Assembly (NCBI GenBank): GCA_030435675.1
Contig: CM059624.1
Coordinates: forward strand, 5,046,769-5,110,768
DNA length: 64,000 nucleotides
Source: Steinernema hermaphroditum
Taxonomy: Eukaryota > Nematoda > Chromadorea > Rhabditida > Steinernematidae
Reading direction: 5' to 3'
The notes under the pieces were generated by a model. The model did not search any database. It was not told the DNA's origin and saw only the letters and a program-made list of their open reading frames with translations. Shown in pieces: positions 37,191 through 49,083 of this stretch. The position numbers were made by a program, and so were the translations under genes. Position 1 is the stretch's first letter. Each line of letters begins with the position of its first letter.

Positions 37191-38640
37191 CACCTCCAAC
37201 AAAAAATTGCTTATGTAAGCACCGATCGGAGCATCGCCGTCGGCGTACTAATCAATCGATTAGGCTTCTTAGCGGGACGCAGGAGTGAACGCACGCGAGA
37301 AGAGATCAAAAATTGGTTTTTGAAGCACTCCCGCGCCGCCGCTTCCTCCCTAATCCCGTAGCCGGTTTGTGACTCCGCTCGGAAGCCCTATTTTTACCAG
37401 CGCCTCGCTTCCTCTCACTGTTGCTTCTTCGGCTGGCTGCTAGCGCACTTCGAATTCGATCTGATAGCGTCGCTTGACGGACACGACTTTGAAAAGTGCA
37501 GACAGGAGATGATAAGAGTGGCGCGCGCTTCCACTTTACAGCTGTTGGGGAGCGGGAAATGTCGCCGAGAGGGTTTGAGGGGACGGGGCGGGTCCCGACC
37601 GAGCACAGCAGTGCAAGGGGATTCCCGAAAACACAAATTCACCCGATCGTTTTTTGGGGAGGAGATTCAGGAAAGGAACGGATTTGCAGCCATAAAGGAT
37701 CGAAAATCTGATTTCCCACCAACCAAAGACGGATTCCCCGATTCGGCACGTCGGTCCGCTTTTCTTCTTCTTCGTTTCTTTCTTCTTTTTCGGCGTACTT
37801 CCCCGAAAGTGGCCCGGAAATCGATTTTAGGGACGAGCGAGCCCACACACACAAGTTCTTCCCGGCCGCTTCTTGAACACTTTCGCGGCGCGCAGATTAA
37901 ATCCCCGAAAGCGAAGCGGCAATTTCCCCGCGTCGTCTTCCCAAACCCGCTTCGTTGTCGACTCGGAGCTTATGCACTTTTTAGTGGTGCTGGCGGGAAG
38001 GGTTTCAGCAGCAAGGTTGCCTGCCTAATCTCGTCGCCACAAAGTGCACTTTTGGCGCCACTATCTGGTTACCGCCCGACAGTCGATTTATCAAACCCGT
38101 CGTCCAGTGCCGTTTTTTGTGCACTTTTTCCACTCCAACCCCTCAGCGCAACATCGCCTCCTTCGCCACGGTTACCCCGGAGCTTCTTCGTGTGTATTTT
38201 TCTCTTTTTGTCAACGACACTGGACACACCTCCCGTCTGGGAGTTGCGTCGATCTCGTCTGGTTCTGACCGGTTCCCACGCTTCGAACTGGTCAGCCCGG
38301 GCGAAGCCGCGGAGAGGAAAACGACGCTGGAGTGTGTCCGCCGCCGGTTGTTCGTCGGTGCGCGGGTGGGCAGTGAGAGTTCCCCTCTCGCGCGCCCGGG
38401 TAGCGCGCCACGACCGGTTCTGTCGGGGTGCCTGTGAAGCCAGTTGCCAGCCGGCAGCACCTAACGTCCATGATGGCGCTTTGGTGCGCGGCGGTCGTTC
38501 CCATCGACGCCTCAAGAGCGATCCGAACAGAGCTGACTGGGCTATTTGGATTGGGGCCAGTTTCCGGTATTGGCTGTCCACTTCCTTGACCGGTTTCTGA
38601 CAGCCGGGGTACTTATTCACTGCCGGGAGGTGGGCTTTCC
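37191..38640. promoter_or_regulatory. long GC-rich island with clustered AAAGTGCA motifs
   Basis: AAAGTGCA or its reverse occurs at 37493, 37973, 38041 (as palindrome AAAGTGCACTTT, 38041-38052) and 38120, the densest cluster in the window. A 363-codon plus-strand frame (37509-38600) is open, but so are long minus-strand frames over the same bases. The product is low-complexity and arginine/serine/proline-rich, so it is treated as non-coding. Confidence 0.3.
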
Positions 38641-40899
38641 TCACTTTACTGCAAGCCGAGGTTTGGACGGCACACTTCTAAATACACTCTGAAGGCATCG
38701 TACTCTCATTCTAGTATTCTTGCTTCTACTTGAACGCATCACGTGGTTGTTACCCTCTTCGATTTCACAGTTCGCGCCATCTCCTTTATCACATGATTCA
38801 TTAAACATAAGACAGTTCCAAACGTCCTTTCCTTGTCACACCTGCCACCCCCAACAAATTTTCTATCCGGCCACTCAGGCCTAGCGCCCTCATTTGCGAT
38901 TTTTCACCGAAACTCGCCTGTTTTGTTTCGTCTTTTGTATTGGACAAATCAGGCTTCTCTCTCTTTGTGTTTCCTTTCCCCTTGAAGAGCTTTCCCCCTT
39001 AAGATTACACACTCGGACTGCTCCAATTAGCGATTTTTCTTCCCCCTTCAATGCCTCAAGCCCTTAATGAGTCTTCTCAACATTTTTTTCGTTCTATTTC
39101 CTCGTCCTCGCGACATTTATTTCTTCGAACTTTTCCTGAAACTCCCAAATGGTTTGCGCATGAGCACAATTTCGAAGTGTAAAATTACATCCCCGCCCTT
39201 CTTCTATATATGCCTTCGCGCTTCCGGTGTACAATCGTTGCCGAAAAGTGCGTGCGGCTAATGAGTGCCGAAGTCTCAAATTCCTGTCGACCGTTTTTGC
39301 GGCGCGCCGCGAAACTTATTCCGTCATCGCCGGGCCACCGCCGCGTCGTTCCTAGAATTACACAAAGCTGCAATCTTCTTCGAGAGGCGCGTACCTTGGA
39401 AAAAGTGCATACAAGTGGCCCGGCGGGCGGGGGCCCGCTCGGAACTCTAGCAAACAGCTGGCTCTCTGCTGTATTATTTGTGTATATGTGTGTGTGTGTG
39501 CGTGGGGGAGTTCGGAAAACTCGCGGCGCGGAAGAGTGCGCGAGCGCTCTCGACATAATTTAATGCACATCCGGCAAGGTGATCTCCGCTCGAGGCGAAA
39601 TCAGCGCCGATTCACATAATCCCGACCAGGCGGCGTCATTACCTTAAAAGCCCGTTTCCTGTGCGTTTTCAAATTTGGCTGATTAGTCGATTATTCAGCG
39701 GAAGGTGCGTGTGTGGCTTCAAAACAACAGAAACAGCACGCGGAGATCCCCTGGGGCCAGTTTCTATGGCAGCTGATTGAGGCTTCTCTGCTCGGTACTT
39801 ATTCGCCTTTGGAACACAACCGCGAATAATAGGCTTGTGCGATTGTAAATTGTTTGTTATTCGGCCAAGATGTAATTACGGTAACGGACTTTTATGTTTA
39901 AAGTGAATTCTCCTGATTTGTAAGCACTTCAAACGGCCTTCCCTTGGCTCGTTGAATGAAGCGAACCTGAAGCCGTTTGGATCAAAACATGCTCTAATCC
40001 CTAAAACCCTCTTGTTTTCTCAGATGAATATTCACAGCTTATCAGTCATAAATGCCCTAAGAGGCCAAACAGAGCCGTGAATCAGCTGTTTTCACAGAAC
40101 ACATTGCCGCGTTGTCCTTGAACAAACTCGGACAGGTTTCTTCTTCTTCGTTTCCCCATCGCCGTTGCGACAAGGGCGTCACTCCCACTCCCCCCGCTTC
40201 CCAATAAGATAAGATAGACGACTTCAATATTCATCGACTCCGTCGTCACTCGGCGTCGCCGTCGCGTTTTCACTTTTACGCTGCTTGTTCTCGCTGTGTG
40301 TGGCGCGCGATCGTTAGTCGTTGAATTACTTATTTATGAGCGCCAGACTCACGCGCAAACGGCGGAAGTCGGCGAGTCAGCTGAGCGCGCGCAGCTTTAG
40401 CCACGGACCACCCGCCGGGATTAATCTCTGGCGGAATTGAGTTTTCGCTTGAGGGGGACGTGTTGATTATTTGTGGAGAACACACAGATATTGGGTTGTT
40501 GCTTTTGCGCTTGAATGGAGGGGCGAGGGGTGTTTTGACGTAGGCGACCCGAAACCAGGAAATGAGGATTCGTAGAAGCGATGAGTCATGCTTGATTTGT
40601 TGACCTTATACGGTAGGTCCGGCTTCCGAGCGTTTCTGAGCGTTTCCTGACCGAAGAGAAAGGTATCGGAAACGGAACAAGACCACTCGAAGACCACCTA
40701 TCAATTTGTGTCCGAACTGTGGCCCTGCTGATACGCGTGACCTGTGCTACAGTAGCCTTTTGACCCACGCGGTGCGAGCCGACCTCAACGACAAAACGAT
40801 AAGATTGTAGCCATGCCACTTGCCCCTAGACCCGGTCATGACTTGTAACTTTCACATGTTGTGTCGCATTAATTAGGGCTGCGGCGCCCCTCCCGTTTC
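38641..40899. other. intergenic with islands near 39.2-39.7 and 40.1-40.45 kb
   Basis: 39230-39700 is CG-rich with AAAGTGCA at 39402 and a TG microsatellite at about 39480-39502. 40080-40450 holds aatcagctg, cggcgtcgccgtcgcg and similar words. No gene is recognised. Confidence 0.25.
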
Positions 40900-43113
40900 C
40901 CGCGCTGACGCATCGGCTCCAGACTCCACACTGTGGGAATTAGGAGCAGCTCGTGGCGCGCAAATCCAATTTTTCCCAAAAAGGACATCTCATTAGTGTT
41001 GCGTTTGTTGGTCCATCCCTCGCGGCACCCCTCCCCTCCTCCCCGTCCTCTTCCTCGGAGCCCGCCCGCGGCGACAAACGACGTCCACCACAGCTGCTTT
41101 GGCCGCTCGCTATCAGTCAATGTCGGATACAGTCAGCTGACAGCCGCCGTCGTCGTCTCCCCAACGCGCCGTTTTGCCCGCGGGCGCTACCTGCCTGCGA
41201 GTTTGCTTCGTTGATGCAGCTGGGCGTCTGGCGCCCTCCCGACGGCATCCCCTCTGTTGCAGTTGCACCTCGCTCGTTCGCACTCTATAGCCCTCGGGCG
41301 GTGACTATAGCGCTCGGGATTTCCTCACTAATCTCCCATGCACGCATATTTCACTTTATTACCCTTTGGCCACCGGTGGGCTTAAGGGCAACGCGCCGGG
41401 CTCTCGTCAGCGTTTCCTGTTTTGCCCGTCGGCTGTATTTCGGGCTGCTGCTGTTTACAAGCCGCTGCAGTGTTGGTGGTCCTTCGAAGCTCCTTCTTCT
41501 TCGTTAGGCGTCGTGAGTCACGTGATTCTCTCCGATTCGGGCCCCCTCGCGGCGTCATCGCCTTCTTTGCATAGATAAGCCACATTGTTTACTAGATGTA
41601 TACCGAGAATTTATAAATGACATTTTTTTGTTGTGCTATGTCGTGGAGATACGGTGTTCGGTCTTTCGAAAAATGTATCCTTCGATTTGTTAATGCGGTA
41701 GGTCCGAACCTTTAGTTTTGTAGGCTGATGCCTTGAGCGTTCAATTTCCATCGGGGATTAGTCAGTCAAAAAACGGTGTTTTGACTAATTGAGTCGTTGG
41801 GTGTTTCTCTTGTAGTCAGTTGTGCATAGTGACCACAAAACTGCAAGCACGAAATTGACGATGTATTTTGTGCGTTCCTACAAAAGTGGGAGTCTAGAAT
41901 ATAGAATCATACTTGCTCGGAATGTTTAAGAGGTCAAATATAGTAGAAAGGGGTGAAAGCTGAAATCTGGTACTCTTAATAGGGCAGTGTGACAGGCTGT
42001 CTTGATAAACTATCTACAGGTGTTTGAACCTAATGAAATGTCACTTTTTAAGCCAAGAGGTTAGTCATTGCTCTGAAATTCAACATTTCCTAGAAGATCA
42101 AATGTTTCTGAAAATTATTCTTACATAAAGCTAGTGTTATTTTAATATGTAGTTGTGATCTATGCGATGGCTCAGAACTTTGAATTAAATCTCCTTCAAT
42201 CCCTTCAGGTCACTCAGCTTACATTTTCTAGCTACTCTGGATTTGAGAATGTCGTCAACAAGAAGCTATTCAGATGTCCTCCCGATCCACTTATTGCGAT
42301 TACAGAGAAGCCCGATTGCGACGACGGAAGTGCGTAGAGCTTAGCGTAGTGCAGAGGCGCCGTATTCGCGTGTTGTATTGCATTCTGTTTTCCGCGCCTC
42401 CTTTGTTATCTTTGTCTGTCGTCGGACGGGCGCGCAGACATCCCCCCGATGATCACAAATGGCTTTTTGCTCTGGCGACATTCATTTTCCGGCTGACGGT
42501 AGGCGCGCGCGCGAGGACCGGTTCTTGGGCAGACCGGCAGGCAACAGGCAGCTTTATTAGATCATTTCCCAGCGACGGTGCGTGTTACATAATCTGATTG
42601 AACTTGCTCTGCCGCCGAATTTCAAATTCTCGCGGTAACCAAACCGCCCCGGGCGCGATCGGCCATGTGATCATCGGGGGTGGCGGCGGGAGAACATTCT
42701 GTGACTTCTCCCGCGTCGCTTTCGGAATCGGGCGGGACCAACAGCAGACAGCTGCGCGACTCCACCCCCTCCAACCCTCTGACGCGTTGCCGTCGTCGTT
42801 GTCGCCGCCGACGGCGACGGAGAGCGGAGACCAGCGAAAGTGTTATGTAATCAATCGGCGCGAGCGACTCTTCGCGTTGCGCGCCGTCCCCGATCAGCTG
42901 TTCCGTGGTGCGTGAATCGACGCGCCCTTGTGCTCCGGAGTGCTCCCTCATGTAGCGATCTGCTTCAGAACCCTTTGAACCCTCACCTCCGACAGTCAGG
43001 CGCACATCCACTTAGCGCGGAGAGAGCCAATAGTCACTCACTCCGCCTCTCCCAGCTTCTACAGTCACTTACTTCTCCGCAACTCCCTCAAGACGAAGTC
43101 GATCGCGCGTGGG
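40900..43113. promoter_or_regulatory. 5' flank and probable promoter/5' UTR of the CCCH gene
   Basis: GC-rich blocks at 40900-41575 and 42290-43100 lie directly upstream of the start codon. They contain CG-rich words, gatcagctg (42893) and a CRE/E-box-like gtcacgtgattc (41516). The reading frame of the ATG has an in-frame stop at 42976-42978 and no earlier ATG, so 42979-43113 is transcribed non-coding or intron. A trans-splice-type acceptor (gcttcag) occurs at 42962-42968. The transcription start is not determinable. Confidence 0.35.
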
Positions 43114-44270
43114 ATGATGAACACCGGCGGTTTCGACCCTCCGCTCAGTTCCTTCCTCGGAACGGCCATCGGAGGCGGCTTCCACCACGGCTTCGGCGCC
43201 ATCCGCCCCAACACCCACCCCCTTTTGAACGGTTCCGAGAGCTGCGACTCGAACAGTTCGCACTCGACCAACTCCAGCATCGGCTCCAACACCCATGGTA
43301 AGTCGCTTTATCTCCTAGCGCCTTTTGTGTCCCGACTGTAGCCGCCGGGTCTATTTACCGGTGCAGTACCCGATCAGCTGATCGTCGGGACCAAAAACCA
43401 CCCACGATAACAGCGTCGCCGCCGTCGGCAGTCTTTCTTATTTTCTGTGCTTTAGGATCGTCTTCCACGTCCCCAAAGAACCCGAAGTTGTACAAAACGG
43501 AACTCTGTCGGTCGTGGATGGACCATGGAAGGTGTAACTACGGAGAGAGGTGAGTAGTCATCAAAAGATGGAAGGCTTTGGGCGTTTCGCCTAAGCTCTT
43601 CACTTTCTTATTCTTCATTCGATCAAGTTCTATGCAACACTTTTGTAGATGTCAATACGCGCACGGCGAGCATGAGAAACGGCCGATTCCCCGTCACCCG
43701 AAATACAAGACCGAAGCGTGCCAATCGTACCACCAGACGGGCTACTGTCCCTACGGTCCCCGATGCCACTTCATCCACAGCGAAGATGCACCCGTGAAAC
43801 CGCAGCAGCAGACGGTGTCACCCCTGCCGAAACCTCCTCAGCCGCCCCAGTCGCTCATCTACCAGCAGACGCGCCCCACCAACGCCTTCTACAGTACTCC
43901 GGCGAAGTCGGGTCCGCTCAACTTCAGCTTCCCGATCAGCGCAGGCTCTACCACCTCCGAATCCCCGATCCCCTCGTCGAACGACTCCGGCACCGAATCC
44001 CCGAACGGCTCCTTCTCGCCCGGCCTCGACTTCGACGACACTTCGTCGATCTTCTCGAACGCCTCGTGGTTCGGCACGACGCCACGGCACAACAACAATG
44101 GCTCTATGGCGGCGGCGCAGAAGTACCAGAGCACCGGCCTCTTCGACTGGACACCCTCGAGCACCGACTTTCTGAGCGACTTTTCCGCCTTCGGCATCTC
44201 CACGTGGAGCGATCCAAGCCCCACGGAACGACTGCCCGTCTTCCAAGGCTTCCAGAACACGTCGCACTAA
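43114..44270 (+). CDS. TIS11/tristetraprolin-family tandem CCCH zinc-finger protein (3 exons, 299 aa)
   Basis: Exons are 43114-43297, 43456-43549 and 43649-44270. Introns of 158 and 99 bp have GTAAGT/GTGAGT donors and CTTTAG/TTGTAG acceptors, and the joined frame is exactly 300 codons with a TAA stop. Finger 1 (Cys79, Cys88, Cys94, His98) and finger 2 (Cys117, Cys126, Cys132, His136) are both C-X8-C-X5-C-X3-H, each led by YKTEL/YKTEA, with an 18-residue spacer and the RHPKYKTE linker typical of the family. The N-terminus is Gly/Ser/Asn-rich, and the C-terminal half is Ser/Pro-rich and disordered. The last residues contain RLPVFQGF, resembling the CNOT1-binding tail of vertebrate tristetraprolin. 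Known family role: binding UAUUUAU-type sites in 3' UTRs and recruiting CCR4-NOT to deadenylate mRNA, in cytoplasm. C. elegans ccch-1-like genes are the probable relatives; exact orthology is not established. Confidence 0.93.
43298..43455 (+). other. intron 1 of the CCCH gene
   Basis: Starts gtaagtcg and ends gtgctttag. It contains ccgatcagctgatcg, a near-perfect palindrome (43371-43385) with an E-box core, seen also in other islands. Confidence 0.85.
43550..43648 (+). other. intron 2 of the CCCH gene
   Basis: Starts gtgagtag and ends cttttgtag. It interrupts the codon for Arg93, one residue before the third cysteine of finger 1, so finger 1 is split across two exons. Confidence 0.9.
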
Positions 44271-45120
44271 GCCCTGCAGTGGCTAAGGTTCCCCTTCTTC
44301 CCCAATCCACCACTTCTCCCCTTATTTGTACATTCTAGCGTTACGGTAATTTATATACTCTGTACAATATAAGTGACTTACGACTCCTCGCTTCTGCCTC
44401 TCAACCGTCAATCGTGTCTTTCATGTACTCGCTCCCCGACCCCTTAGTCCCTCCACCACGAAGTCTTTGCTAGCTCCTACACTCCGTGCCTTCGTCGGCC
44501 ATCCATTCACCCTGCCGTGGTGAAACCGACTCCCCAGTCTCAGTTTCCACTACCGTACGTTGTACCCATAGATCCCTGCATTTCTTAACTTATTCACTCC
44601 GGTGTACACTTCTTCTTATTCTTCTTGTTCCTCTAGAGTATTTATCCTTCCTTTCCACCGCCCTATATCCCCCCTGTGCATAGTAGCGCCCTCCTCCTCC
44701 CCCTCCGTAGTAGTACCTCCGTGTAGTTGCCCCCACCCTGTAACTTATTTCCTCTCTCCAATAGATCCGGCTAGTTGTTCTTTCATTCACTCCTGTGACC
44801 TTACTGTTCTTTCACAAACGAAAGCGCCCGCTGTGCGCCCTCCCCCCTCCCTTCAATACCCGAAAAGTTCAAATACCCACTTCAGATATGTATACCCTCC
44901 CAGTTAGATGACGACCAGTAGATGAACCCACATATACCCACCACATCAAGTTATCTCACATTTACTCGCACATACATTTACAGAAGATTTATTTTTACGA
45001 TGAGTTACTATGTATCATATACACTTCTCCTTATTCTTTCTCTATTTATATAATGGTTTTATTTCTATTTGTTATACAGTAATACGTACTCTTTAATAAG
45101 CTTACATAAAGCTATTCATT
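44271..45120 (+). other. probable 3' UTR of the CCCH gene
   Basis: Unusually pyrimidine-rich (44380-44880), then AT-rich. A PUF-type word tgtacatt is at 44326-44333, and tatttat and similar AU-rich words are at 45040-45060, which would fit self-regulation by a TIS11 protein. No canonical AATAAA was found. Variants such as aatata (about 44370) and aataag (about 45094) exist, so the end of the transcript is uncertain. Confidence 0.4.
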
Positions 45121-48100
45121 TCAACAAGGTGTCCTGATGATGGGATCGGTTGTACTTGGTGAAAGAATCGAGAGTAATTGGGTTTTATACGAGGGAACAA
45201 AGGATTATGTGCACTCTTGAGGCAATCTAGAGTCAAGAAGGTGATACAGAAACTGACTTCAAATTCCCTGAGCGAAACAGCTGTGATCGATCGTGTATTC
45301 TCTGACGTTTTCAGCCACCGGAATGCGCTAATTTTACATTCTCGTCAAATGATTAATCTGAAACATTGCGTAGACGATGCCACACATGGAATCCCTCGTC
45401 TTTCACCCACACAAGTGCTATTCATTCAATCGTCGGTTCTGTGAACATCGAAGGTCTAAAACGTGGTTATGCAAGAAAAAGTGGACCGAGTGCATGTACA
45501 TATTCACATCAACCACAAAAATCGCCACGTTTTGTAATCGAGTGGAGAGGGCGCAAATAGTAAAGCCCTTGTAGGGAATGATACAGAGGTCATGGGAGCC
45601 TAAAATTAATCTTGTTGAACTAGGGGATTGGGAACAGATCGGAGATCAGGGATATGGGGACTACACATGATATTCGGGAACGTCTTCAGTACAATATGTA
45701 GACCGTGGCATTTTGGAGGACTGCGACCACAATTTTAGAGTTCAGTGAGTTGAGTTGCGGTTTGAGATAGGATAGCGGTCAACCTTGTCTTTGAAAATAA
45801 AGACACACTGTCTAGGTTGTCTAGAAAATCAACGAGGATTCGCTGGTGACGGCCTTCTTGACAAGACGGTGGAACAGCTCCCTAGTGCTCCGTACTTTTT
45901 GAGATGCACTGAGCCAAGAAGAACCGCTCTCTCAAGTAATTTCTGAGAGAAGTGACTATCCGACCGATTGGCACCGATTGACAAATGAACCGACCTCTAG
46001 AAAATTCCCTTTCCTTATGCATCCCTGCATGATGAATCTCAATCCAGAGAGCTCCAGAAACATCCCTCAGTTTTGACGAATCTGTCTGAATTCTAGAGAG
46101 AGATGTCTACAGACCCTTTCACTTTGACAACGTCTCCAATGTGCTCTCTTTGTCATTGTGGCGCTGCCTTCTCTCCGATATCAAGATTTCTGAGCTGGAC
46201 TAGGATAGCGCATACCGAACCCGGCTTTGTTGTGGACATGAACCCTGTGTATCATAGACCGTTTCTGTCCGACTCCCTCCACTTCCTTGTTTTTCAAACT
46301 ACTGGAGCTCACACAGTTATGACGGAAACTAACTAACTTCTACCTTGACTCTGTTCATGATATCCCAAAAAAATTTCCGCTTTCCACGTCTCCCCGACCC
46401 CGCATGACCTTCCAGTTCCCACCACAGCCAACACGTCTAATTAACAAGCACTTCGGCTAAAATGCTAAGCTCCCACATTCCTGAAACCTCTCTGGAGGCT
46501 TTACGTCAAAGGACAGTGTGAATCACGTCTTGCGAGAGTACTCCATCCGATTCGCTCATGATCTAAGACTTTGCACTTCCCGTGGAAGTCGCCCGTTTCC
46601 CTGAAAGGACACCACGATGGCGCTAATTGATGGTCCACGTTCCAGCGACTTCCACGAAAGTAATAATTCCGCTTCGCAGTCACTTGCATCGATTTGAACC
46701 GGTTACATTTAAGCGTCTTTTTGTTTCAAATTGGCCGTTTTGGAACCTGTCACGTCGTCTTCGGTGCCCCATAATTAGATGACGAAGTTCATCTATTGTG
46801 CAGTGAGGTCTTCACGTGACCTTAAAAGGCGGCTATGAGTGACATAATGCAGACCTCCAGTGCGGTAAATCGAAGCAATTCCGGGGTCCTTGAGAGCGCC
46901 GAGCGCAGCGCTAACCGGTTTCCATCGCACAGAGACGGTTTATAGTCTGCCATGCGGCGCTAAATTAGCGGAGTGTTGCGACTGACGGCGGCAACTCTCA
47001 AGGTCTCAACGCAAACATGAAGAAGACGGTGATAACGCCGCAGGGATCCGATCATAGGTGTCTTTGTCACAAAACCGATTGTCTCCGCTACCACACCATG
47101 ACTTTAGAATCGCCAGTGGATCGAGTATAACTTGAGCCTGATCTAGTGGACCCAAAAAGTTCTTATGCTTCCTAATCCTTAATGTATTAAACTTTGATAT
47201 TGTATTAAACAAAACTAGAAAACACAACGATTTTTCGAAGTGAACTCGAGATGTCACCGTTTATTTAATTAGAGAAAACGTAAATCAACGGAAAAATGAG
47301 TGATAAACGCGGAAAGTGGGTCGCGGAAGAGGACAAGTGAGAGTTTTATTGTTTTAGTAAAAGTACAGGAAGGAGAAAAGCGACCGGCTTCGCGACCCAG
47401 ATCACAACTCGGTATCTCCAACTCATGCATTTTTCGCAACTTTTTCCTTTGTTGCGAAGTGAATGCGGAACCGAAAAGGAGAAAAAGTGAAAGTGATCCG
47501 GGTTCAGATGGTAAGTACGTGCTGCTGTAAAAAGTAGCCGAAACTGGGGCAAATGGGATTCTTCTTCAAAGCGGTACTCGTGTTGCTTTTAGTTGTGTTA
47601 AGAATTGGCTCGTTTTCAGGTGACACAAAGTAAAATTGGCTTTCTTGAATTTGTCCGTTTCATGTTTTGTTTGAAAAGCTTTGCTTTGTGGTAATACGAT
47701 CAACAAATTGTGCTTTAATCGGAGCAAGTTAACGCGGCTAGTCAATGGTTCCGTGTATACCTGGAACTTATTTATTCTTGATCTCTGGCTTGCTCAGCTG
47801 GAATTGGAAAGAACATCTTCTCGTCTCACACTGTTTTTTTTGGCGATATTTCTGAGAACCATGTCTAATGTCCGACTTTCCTTTCCTGCTGGAACTACTA
47901 GAACTTTAGCGCCTAACAGGCGCTAAAGATATCGAGCAATTTCATCGGCCTTTCAATCCCGATCGAGATCTTGAGACTTGATGAAATACCAATGTTACTC
48001 CATCCAAAGTTTTTTTTTTCGAGTTTTTCGAGCAGTGAACCTAACCTCCCGTGTCATCAAGGCCATTCGAGGTTTGAAAGCATTCGAATTAAGTTCCTTC

Positions 48101-48268
48101 GAGCTTAGTCAGTGCAATTCTATGAAAGCGTTTTGGCATAGTTCCGCTTGAATTTGTTTTTTCGTTTTCGTGTTGGCCAACGTTGAACTCACATTTTTGT
48201 ATATGATTTTATTTAAAGTCTTCGTGTCCTCTGTTCATCTAAAAGCTTGAAAGTGCAGGTTGACACAA
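45121..48268. other. intergenic with one dispersed-repeat copy
   Basis: Apart from the repeat at 45911-45951, no gene is recognised. Frames at 46501-46689 and 47300-47930 show no motif. A CG-rich spot (gagcgccgagcgcagcgc) lies at about 46896. Confidence 0.25.
45911..45951 (-). repeat. dispersed short repeat, copy 4
   Basis: On the minus strand reads ttctctcagaaattact, then tgagagagcggttcttcttggctc. It is closest to the 57660 copy, which also carries the ctctcagaaat start. Confidence 0.5.
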
Positions 48269-49083
48269 ACGATCTGTAACAGATTTTTTTATTTACAGAT
48301 TTATTTTACAATATCATATGCTTACACATAGTTGCACCCAAAGTTATCACCATCTTCGTTCGTAGTTTCTTCTTGTTCTTCTGCCGCGGAGACGATCCCG
48401 TCAAACAATGGAGCTTCGGGCCTGAGCTTCAGACGTTTGCTCTCCTCGGTAGCACCACGATGAGAGATCTTCGGTCCGTGCGAGGTTCTGCCAGCGTTGA
48501 GTTCCTACTGTCCTCACGATGTCGTCCCTCCAGCGTGTCCTCGGTCTTCCCAGCGGGCGTGTGTTCGGAGGCCTCCATTCCGTGATCCGGGTGGACCATT
48601 TGTCGCGGTCTTCGACGTTGTTCGCCAATTTCCACGCGAACGTCCACTTCCGTTTAATCGCAGTTTCGCAGATGTCTTTCACTTTCGTCACTCCTCGAAT
48701 CCAATCGTTTGTTCTTCTGTCTAGTAGTCTCACTCCGATCATCCGACGCTCCATTCTTCGTTGCGCTGCCGCCAGTTTCTTCTTCATTGACTTGGTAAGG
48801 GCCCAAGTTTCGGATCCATAAAGCATTGTTGGCAGGATGCACATGTCGAACAGCCTTCTTTTCCATTTCATGTCTACGGATGGGGAAGTTAGGAGAACTT
48901 TATGTTGCCTGAACGCATTCCATCCGGAGCTGATGCGGCGTCCTACTTCTTTTCTGTGGTCTCTGATCATCTGGACTTCCTGGCCTAAATATACGAAGCT
49001 TTTTACACACTCTAAACTCACATCATTTAGGCGAATGTCGAGTTCTTCATTCGTCAAGATTTTCGTCTGGACGATCTGTAACA
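48269..49083 (-). mobile_element. 5'-truncated RTE-clade retrotransposon with 13-bp target duplication
   Basis: The inserted fragment (48282-49070) is flanked by the identical 13-mer acgatctgtaaca at 48269-48281 and 49071-49083, a target-site duplication. The minus-strand coding end starts abruptly at the right-hand duplication, as expected from incomplete reverse transcription. The 3' end carries repeated aaatctgtaaataa-like units, typical of RTE tails. A single intact frame and identical duplications indicate a recent event. Confidence 0.85.
48401..49069 (-). pseudogene. RTE-clade reverse transcriptase, C-terminal fragment
   Basis: About 222 codons with no stop. They carry the post-RT region typical of RTE elements: SFVYLGQEVQM, then a helical stretch RRISSGWNAF, LPTMLYGSETWALTK, LAAAQRRMERRMIGV, then a trailing TEWRPPNTRPLGRPRTRWRD. 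The endonuclease and the catalytic RT core (YADD region) are missing because of 5' truncation, so the fragment is dead although undamaged. Any frame upstream of 49070 (GTG and following codons) belongs to the target duplication and host DNA, not to the element. Confidence 0.85.

Noticed and set aside
37509..38600. 363-codon open frame, longest plus-strand frame outside known elements
   Set aside because: The region is GC-rich, several frames on both strands are open together, the product is low-complexity, and no domain is recognisable.
43718..44338. 206-codon frame overlapping CCCH exon 3
   Set aside because: It is the out-of-frame shadow of exon 3, which carries the zinc fingers and the correct splice phases.
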